Of a stretch of 64,000 nt of DNA, positions 60,016 through 64,000 are shown one piece after another; position 1 is the stretch's first letter, and the number at the start of each line of letters is the position of its first letter. A model generated the notes under the pieces. It was not told the origin of the DNA and searched no databases. It worked only from the letters and a program-made list of their open reading frames with translations. Source of the stretch: Companilactobacillus futsaii JCM 17355 (lineage in GTDB: Bacteria; Bacillota; Bacilli; Lactobacillales; Lactobacillaceae); contig NZ_AZDO01000137.1 in the NCBI RefSeq assembly GCF_001435505.1, forward strand, positions 27,822 through 91,821, in the 5' to 3' direction. A program made the position numbers and the translations under genes.

Positions 60016-61484
60016 CCAGCACTCCTAACTAAAGTTGCCATAACTTGTTGACGTAATTTCGGGCGAATAACTTTACCTGTGGCGTTACGAGGATAATCTT
60101 TGACGAAAAAAATTCTCGTTGGCTGTTCATAAGTAGCTAATGTCACCTTGGCATGAGCCATGATTTTTTGACGTTCTATTTCTTCATCTTGTTCGCCATT
60201 ACTAATAACAACTGCCGTTACTGCTTCTCCGTAAAGCGTATCGGGGGTACCAATAACTGAAACTTCTTTAACAAAATTCAATTGACTCAAGACATTTTCA
60301 ACTTGGGCTGGAGCTACTTTTTCTCCACCATGATTGATGATGTCTTTTTTGCGTCCTTTAACAAATAAATAACCATCTTCATCCAAGTATCCTAAATCAC
60401 CAGTTAAGAACCAACCGTCTTTGAAAGAATCTGGATGTGGATCCAAGTAATTACTAATAACGTGGTCACCACGAACAACGATTTCACCGATTTGCTTTGG
60501 TCGTTTAGTAATTTGGTCATTAATCATAATTCCTAAGTCAGTTTCAAATGGCTTTCCAGCTGAGCCAACTTTGGGTGCATCGAAAGGATTAATTGTACAT
60601 TGACTAGCAGTTTCAGTCATTCCATAGCCTTCCAAAATTCTCGTATGAAATCTCGTTTGAAAAGCAGTCAATTTATCGAGTGGTAAAGCAAAGGATGAAC
60701 ATCTCACAAAACGTAAACGAATGTCATCACTGTAATTTTCATTAGCCTTTTGATTAATTAATAAAATATTTACGATAGTTGGAACTACCGATACCCACGT
60801 AACACCGTTATCTCTAACTTGATTCCAAAATTTTGAAGCACTGAATTTTTCGGCAATCACTAATTTGCCACCGGATAATCTAGTTGCCAAAATCACAACA
60901 GCTTGAGCGTTGATATGAAACATCGGCATGACCAACAAACTAGTATCTTCAGATTTCAGCTTGTGGCTTTCAATATCATGTTTGACACCATTCAACAATA
61001 ATCTATGCGTCAATCCAACACGTTTAGGCTTACCGGTAGTTCCAGAGGTGTTCATAATCAGTGCTAAATCATCTTCATCAGGAGTTTTCGCATCATGTCC
61101 CATCAAACTACGATCACGAATGATGTGTAACAAAGAGTAGGTTTGTAAATGTAGTGCCGAAACAATTGCAATGCGGTCATCTAAGGCTGCATCGACTAAT
61201 GTTTGACCAACAATAGAAGCCACATATTCGTGTTCACTTAATTCCTGTTGTAATTCTTTTTCTGGTGTTGTGGCAGCGACTGGATGCATCACAGCTCCGA
61301 CTTCCCAAAGTGCTTGTGTTATCAATGGATAAGCTGCCGTATTAGGTAAACAAACTAAAACTACGTCACCGTATCCTATATGTAGATCTAAGAATTCTTC
61401 ACGCAACATTCGGATATCATCAGCAATTTCAAAACCTTTATACCAACGATTACGCTTTTCATCCTTGATGATTTCTTGATTCAT
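60012..61484 (-). CDS. AMP-binding acyl-CoA ligase-like enzyme, copy 2
   Basis: 490 residues from the ATG at 61484, seven bases after AAGGA and directly after the acyltransferase stop. P-loop MNTSGTTGKPKRVGLTH, EGYGMTETASQ, GDLGYLDEDGYLFVKGRKKDIINHGGEKV and Lys in PRNATGKVI are intact. Clear paralogue of the ligase at 51137-52639: both use the unusual LALIM..TSGTTGKPKRVGLTH and MPMFHINA segments. Co-transcribed with an acyltransferase-3 protein and the SsuA-like binding protein. No carrier protein or CoA-dependent pathway gene is nearby, so the acyl acceptor is unknown. Confidence 0.88.
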   Translation of the reverse strand: MNQEIIKDEKRNRWYKGFEIADDIRMLREEFLDLHIGYGDVVLVCLPNTAAYPLITQALWEVGAVMHPVAATTPEKELQQELSEHEYVASIVGQTLVDAALDDRIAIVSALHLQTYSLLHIIRDRSLMGHDAKTPDEDDLALIMNTSGTTGKPKRVGLTHRLLLNGVKHDIESHKLKSEDTSLLVMPMFHINAQAVVILATRLSGGKLVIAEKFSASKFWNQVRDNGVTWVSVVPTIVNILLINQKANENYSDDIRLRFVRCSSFALPLDKLTAFQTRFHTRILEGYGMTETASQCTINPFDAPKVGSAGKPFETDLGIMINDQITKRPKQIGEIVVRGDHVISNYLDPHPDSFKDGWFLTGDLGYLDEDGYLFVKGRKKDIINHGGEKVAPAQVENVLSQLNFVKEVSVIGTPDTLYGEAVTAVVISNGEQDEEIERQKIMAHAKVTLATYEQPTRIFFVKDYPRNATGKVIRPKLRQQVMATLVRSAG

Positions 61485-61485
61485 A

Positions 61486-62703
61486 TTATTCCTTAACTGC
61501 TTGTTTAATTGATTCGTTATTTTTGACATTTTCAACTACTCCTTTAGCTTTTTTTGCACTAAATATGTGTTGTGGACGTCCAATTAAAATTCCAAATGGT
61601 GGTACCTTGTAGCAGAACCAAGAGATTAAGAATGATCCACCTAAAACAAAGGCATATCCGACTGGTAACAATAATAACGTCACGATGGAAGGTAAATGGA
61701 TTATGCTTAAAATTCCATAGAGCATCGTTACTGGAATTGTTTGGACTAAGTAAATCCCAAAGGAAACTTTTGACATATTTTTAATAATTTTTTCTAACCA
61801 ATTTGGAAAACCGTGATTTCTAGCATGAGCATATTGGCGACCAATCCAGAAAACAAAGACGATCATGAATGTGTCGTAAATGAAGATTAATGGTTGATGA
61901 ATTGACAAACTAGCACTCAAACTGAGTTTCAAAATATTGATATTTCCAAAGAACAAGGCAACTGTACTAATTGCTAAAGCCAATGTTGACCAACCGATCA
62001 CACGGTGATTTTTTTCAATAAACTTATCGACTTGGTCATAATAGATAGCCACAAAAGCCCCAGCGATAAAGTAAAATTGATAAACTAAAATGTTTAAGCC
62101 ATAAGCTCTAAATAAATACCACCAACTATCACGGTCAACTCCAGGCAACCAATACTTAATTCCAATTACTAAAAGTAGCTGCACGATGGCACTAATCGCC
62201 AAGATAGCCAAATGGTGATTTTTGAACTTCTTAAACATGTAGACCAAAAGCGGAAAAATCAAATACAGTTGGAAAGTCACTATGATGTAATACATGTAAA
62301 ACTTATTCCCATGAATGATTGCATCAAATAAATTTTGAAAATAATTGGGCCAATTCAAGGCAACACCAGCTGTAATCGTGGTAAACCACAGCATAATAGC
62401 ATTCCAACTAATGTAAGGAATCCCAACGCTGATATAACGTTTCTTCCAAAATTTCAACCAATGGTGTTCTTTATTGTAATAATTTAGTACCAAAACGAGT
62501 CCCGTCATAAACATGAAACCCATTCTAGTGAAGTGAAGTGCCAAGTGAGTTGCCTCTAAGAACAATTCACTTCCTGATCCACTACCGACGTTATTTCTAA
62601 AGGCAGTTGTCGTATGATTCAACAACACCCCACCAATGAAAAGTACACGCATCAGGTCCACTTCATGGAGATATTTCTTTTTTCTAGTTTTTACTTCAGC
62701 CAA
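61486..62703 (-). CDS. membrane acyltransferase, acyltransferase-3 family
   Basis: 405 residues from the TTG at 62703, five bases after AGAGGTGA; the frame continues upstream but without the family sequence. The family start KYLHEVDLMRVLFIGGVLLNHT carries the conserved His, and about ten helices follow. Such enzymes move acyl groups to extracellular sugars, lipids or antibiotics. First gene of an operon with ligase copy 2 and the SsuA-like protein. The ligase could supply the activated acyl group, which is inference. Confidence 0.85.
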   Translation of the reverse strand: MAEVKTRKKKYLHEVDLMRVLFIGGVLLNHTTTAFRNNVGSGSGSELFLEATHLALHFTRMGFMFMTGLVLVLNYYNKEHHWLKFWKKRYISVGIPYISWNAIMLWFTTITAGVALNWPNYFQNLFDAIIHGNKFYMYYIIVTFQLYLIFPLLVYMFKKFKNHHLAILAISAIVQLLLVIGIKYWLPGVDRDSWWYLFRAYGLNILVYQFYFIAGAFVAIYYDQVDKFIEKNHRVIGWSTLALAISTVALFFGNINILKLSLSASLSIHQPLIFIYDTFMIVFVFWIGRQYAHARNHGFPNWLEKIIKNMSKVSFGIYLVQTIPVTMLYGILSIIHLPSIVTLLLLPVGYAFVLGGSFLISWFCYKVPPFGILIGRPQHIFSAKKAKGVVENVKNNESIKQAVKE

Positions 62704-62782
62704 AAAGTCACCTCTGTTACATTTCTTACCGTTTCTAAAGCATATATAAGTTATAGCATCCCAGTGGTGGCGCGGTCTTGAT

Positions 62783-62796
62783 GATTTGGTAAGGGT
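62783..62796 (-). promoter_or_regulatory. 14-base motif before ligase operon 2
   Basis: On the minus strand ACCCTTACCAAATC, 13 of 14 identical to the motif at 51054-51067. From TTACCA there are 31 bases to TATAAC, the likely -10, as at the other operon. Confidence 0.6.
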
Positions 62797-62819
62797 AAAA
62801 TAAGAAAATCTTAGATAGA

Positions 62820-62941
62820 GGGTGGAGGACAACCGATTAGCCTTCGAGGATTTGCCTAGCTAAGGGAATTCTCCACGGAACTTGGGCTTGTGGATGATTT
62901 TCTTAGCGTAGCAAACCGGAAAAGGCTGTTGTCCGGAACCC
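62820..62941. repeat. long structured palindrome, possible distant member of the repeat family (copy F)
   Basis: GGGT-GGA-GGACAAC at the left pairs with GTTGTCC-GGA-ACCC at the right, again with a symmetric GGA/GGA internal loop. Inside, AGCC/GGCT and the long hairpin CTAGCTAAG...TCCAC/GTGGA...CTTAGCGTAG follow. Sequence similarity to copies A-E is confined to the loop and the GGAGGAC and GTCCGGA words. It lies upstream of the acyltransferase operon. Confidence 0.6.
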
Positions 62942-62967
62942 GTTTCAGAATTTTAGTTACCTAAACC

Positions 62968-63003
62968 AAAAAAATAGGACCACTTTAACCACGTAAAGTG
63001 ATC
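62968..63003 (-). terminator. terminator after the 72-residue membrane protein gene
   Basis: GATCACTTTA and TAAAGTGGTCC arms around a 6-base loop, followed by TA and seven T on the minus strand. Confidence 0.75.
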
Positions 63004-63031
63004 AAAGTAATCCTGATTTATTTTTAAATTT

Positions 63032-63250
63032 TTATTCATCTTGGTACGAATAGTAAATTGAATCAATAATCAAAGCGGCAATAACCAAAAATATTATCAA
63101 CAAGCATCCTTCAATTGAGAACGGATCCTTTGCTTCTAAAGAGAACATCTTTTGCACTGCATAAATCGCTAAACAAACTTTTACAACAAACACCAACCAA
63201 TGATTTTTCAAATACTTAGTCACAGATAACTTGGCTTTTTCAAGTAGCAT
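63032..63250 (-). CDS. small membrane protein, unknown
   Basis: 72 residues from the ATG at 63250 (MLLEKAKLSV), about ten bases after GGAG; an ATG five codons earlier is possible. Two hydrophobic helices (NHWLVFVVKVCLAIYAV and GCLLIIFLVIAALIID) and a YYSYQDE tail. No family recognised. It has its own terminator. Confidence 0.65.
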   Translation of the reverse strand: MLLEKAKLSVTKYLKNHWLVFVVKVCLAIYAVQKMFSLEAKDPFSIEGCLLIIFLVIAALIIDSIYYSYQDE

Positions 63251-63294
63251 TATCATCCACTCCATTCAGTATCTTCTGATTATATTGTACAGCG

Positions 63295-63345
63295 AAAAGA
63301 ATCCTACTAGAATGTCTTAATCGACACTCATAGTAGGATTCTTTT
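63295..63345. other. 15-bp inverted repeat before the TnpB gene
   Basis: AAAAGAATCCTACTA and TAGTAGGATTCTTTT are perfect arms around a 21-base centre holding a further TGTC/GACA pair. T-rich sequence follows on both strands. No gene clearly reads into it from either side, so it may be a terminator left from another gene or an end structure of the adjacent insertion element. Confidence 0.5.
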
Positions 63346-63491
63346 AATTTTTATAAAAATCGCTAATTGAGAAAACACGGTAATTTATTGCAGTGATGAA
63401 TCAATGATTTATGCAATTTTAAGTATTCTTGCAAACATATGTTCCCCTGATGTGATATAATTATAATACAAAATCATGAGAGGGGGTTCAT

Positions 63492-64000
63492 ATGGTTTTA
63501 AAGGGTATTAAATTACGTATCTATCCAGATAATTACCAGAAGAAACTTATCGAATACAACTTTGGTGCTAATCGTTTTGTTTGGAACAATATGTTAAACA
63601 TGATGATCAAACGTCATGAAAATAATCCTGATTTGAAATCTTTAAAAGCATTCGACTTGAACTATATTTTAACAACTTTCAAAAAAGAACACACTTGGCT
63701 AAAAAAAGCTGAAAGCACGAGTCTTCAAGTTTCTAATAAAGATTTATTTGAAGCTTATAAAGGATTCTTTAGTAAAAAGCGTAAGTTTCCACGATTCAAA
63801 AGTAAGAAATATCCAAAACAAAGTTATCAATCTAAGTTTGTTAATAACAATGTCGAAATCATTGACGATTCTTATATCAAATTACCTAAACTTGGAGTAA
63901 TGAAATATAAAAACAAAAAATCAATTCCTAGTTTAATCAAGTATGTGACTATTCGTAAATCATCAACTAATAAATATTACGCCATTCTTACGGTTGATGA
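63492..64000 (+). CDS. IS200/IS605-family TnpB (OrfB), N-terminal part, cut by the window end
   Basis: ATG at 63492 with GAGAGGGGG upstream; the frame is open to the end of the window (169 codons). The product starts MVLKGIKLRIYPDNYQKKLI, has ANRFVWNNMLN and KGFFSKKRKFPRFKSKK, the usual N-terminal region of TnpB, an RNA-guided nuclease associated with IS605/IS1341 elements. The catalytic RuvC motifs and zinc finger lie beyond the window. No TnpA transposase is seen upstream, so it may be an OrfB-only element. Confidence 0.88.
   Translation, partial: MVLKGIKLRIYPDNYQKKLIEYNFGANRFVWNNMLNMMIKRHENNPDLKSLKAFDLNYILTTFKKEHTWLKKAESTSLQVSNKDLFEAYKGFFSKKRKFPRFKSKKYPKQSYQSKFVNNNVEIIDDSYIKLPKLGVMKYKNKKSIPSLIKYVTIRKSSTNKYYAILTVD

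Noticed and set aside
1..64000. tRNA, rRNA, CRISPR arrays, prophage or replication origin
   Set aside because: No cloverleaf, no rRNA sequence, no regularly spaced direct repeats, no phage structural genes and no DnaA-box cluster were recognised on reading through the window.

Overview
The window looks like chromosomal DNA from a low-GC lactic acid bacterium of the Lactobacillaceae. Several features support this: a phosphoketolase, WxL and SLAP-type surface proteins, an LCP wall protein, a D-aspartate-ligase-like ATP-grasp enzyme, two C69 dipeptidases, tandem VIT transporters, and strong GGAGG-type ribosome sites. Companilactobacillus is my best guess from gene content, but that is an inference and not a sequence match. 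I see no rRNA, tRNA, CRISPR array or prophage. Most of the window is ordinary chromosome with bidirectional hairpin terminators between genes.

Layout. 1-6.4 kb: D-Asp ligase-like enzyme, a DUF285/SLAP surface protein fragment, asparagine synthase and a metallophosphoesterase. 6.5-12.2 kb: GNAT, an uncharacterised ABC exporter operon, DNA glycosylase, Usp, a divergent glycerate kinase and a tyrosine phosphatase. 12.4-15.4 kb: a three-gene ABC importer behind a leader that encodes a Phe-rich peptide and a chain of alternative hairpins ending in a terminator. 15.8-17.5 kb: MFS exporter plus HxlR regulator. 18.6-21.9 kb: phosphoketolase and a GntR regulator sharing an operator. 22-27.2 kb: FMN reductase, penicillin V acylase-like hydrolase, DyP peroxidase, small membrane proteins, an anion permease and a ClbS/DfsB protein. 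27.8-36.9 kb: a peptide and amino-acid catabolism block (OPT transporter, PqqD-like protein, two dipeptidases, serine dehydratase, threonine dehydratase, alanine dehydrogenase). 37.4-41.4 kb: phospho-beta-glucosidase with its GntR regulator, LCP protein and a cysteine hydrolase. 41.8-48.1 kb: metal and thiol homeostasis (thioredoxin/CsoR-like pair, two VIT transporters, Fur-family regulator with ArsC, zinc-type ABC transporter with Zur). 48.2-50.3 kb: a two-component system. 51.1-62.7 kb: two operons facing each other, each with an AMP-binding ligase and one part of a SsuABC-like transporter, flanking a 1146-residue WxL lectin-like protein and a SecB-like protein. The window ends inside a TnpB gene.

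Two non-coding systems stand out. The first is the leader at 15125-15430. A 21-codon peptide with five Phe codons is followed by six segments that can pair as 1:2, 3:4, 5:6 (terminator) or as 2:3, 4:5 (antiterminator). This is the design of ribosome-mediated attenuation, here apparently Phe-responsive and driving an importer. The second is a family of intergenic repeats of about 170 bp (2937-3242, 15457-15692, 18106-18620, 27398-27760), with a short relative at 21976-22058 and a possible one at 62820-62941. Their stems vary in sequence but stay paired, and nearly all keep a symmetric GGA/GGA internal loop near the base. Three copies lie directly 3' of minus-strand genes and carry a long terminator hairpin.

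Regulatory pairs visible in sequence link several genes: the xpk/GntR operators, paired TACCC-N4-GGGTA sites at trxA/csoR, a Zur box, a Crp/Fnr-like palindrome before ald, and a 14-base motif at the same distance from the -10 box of both ligase operons.
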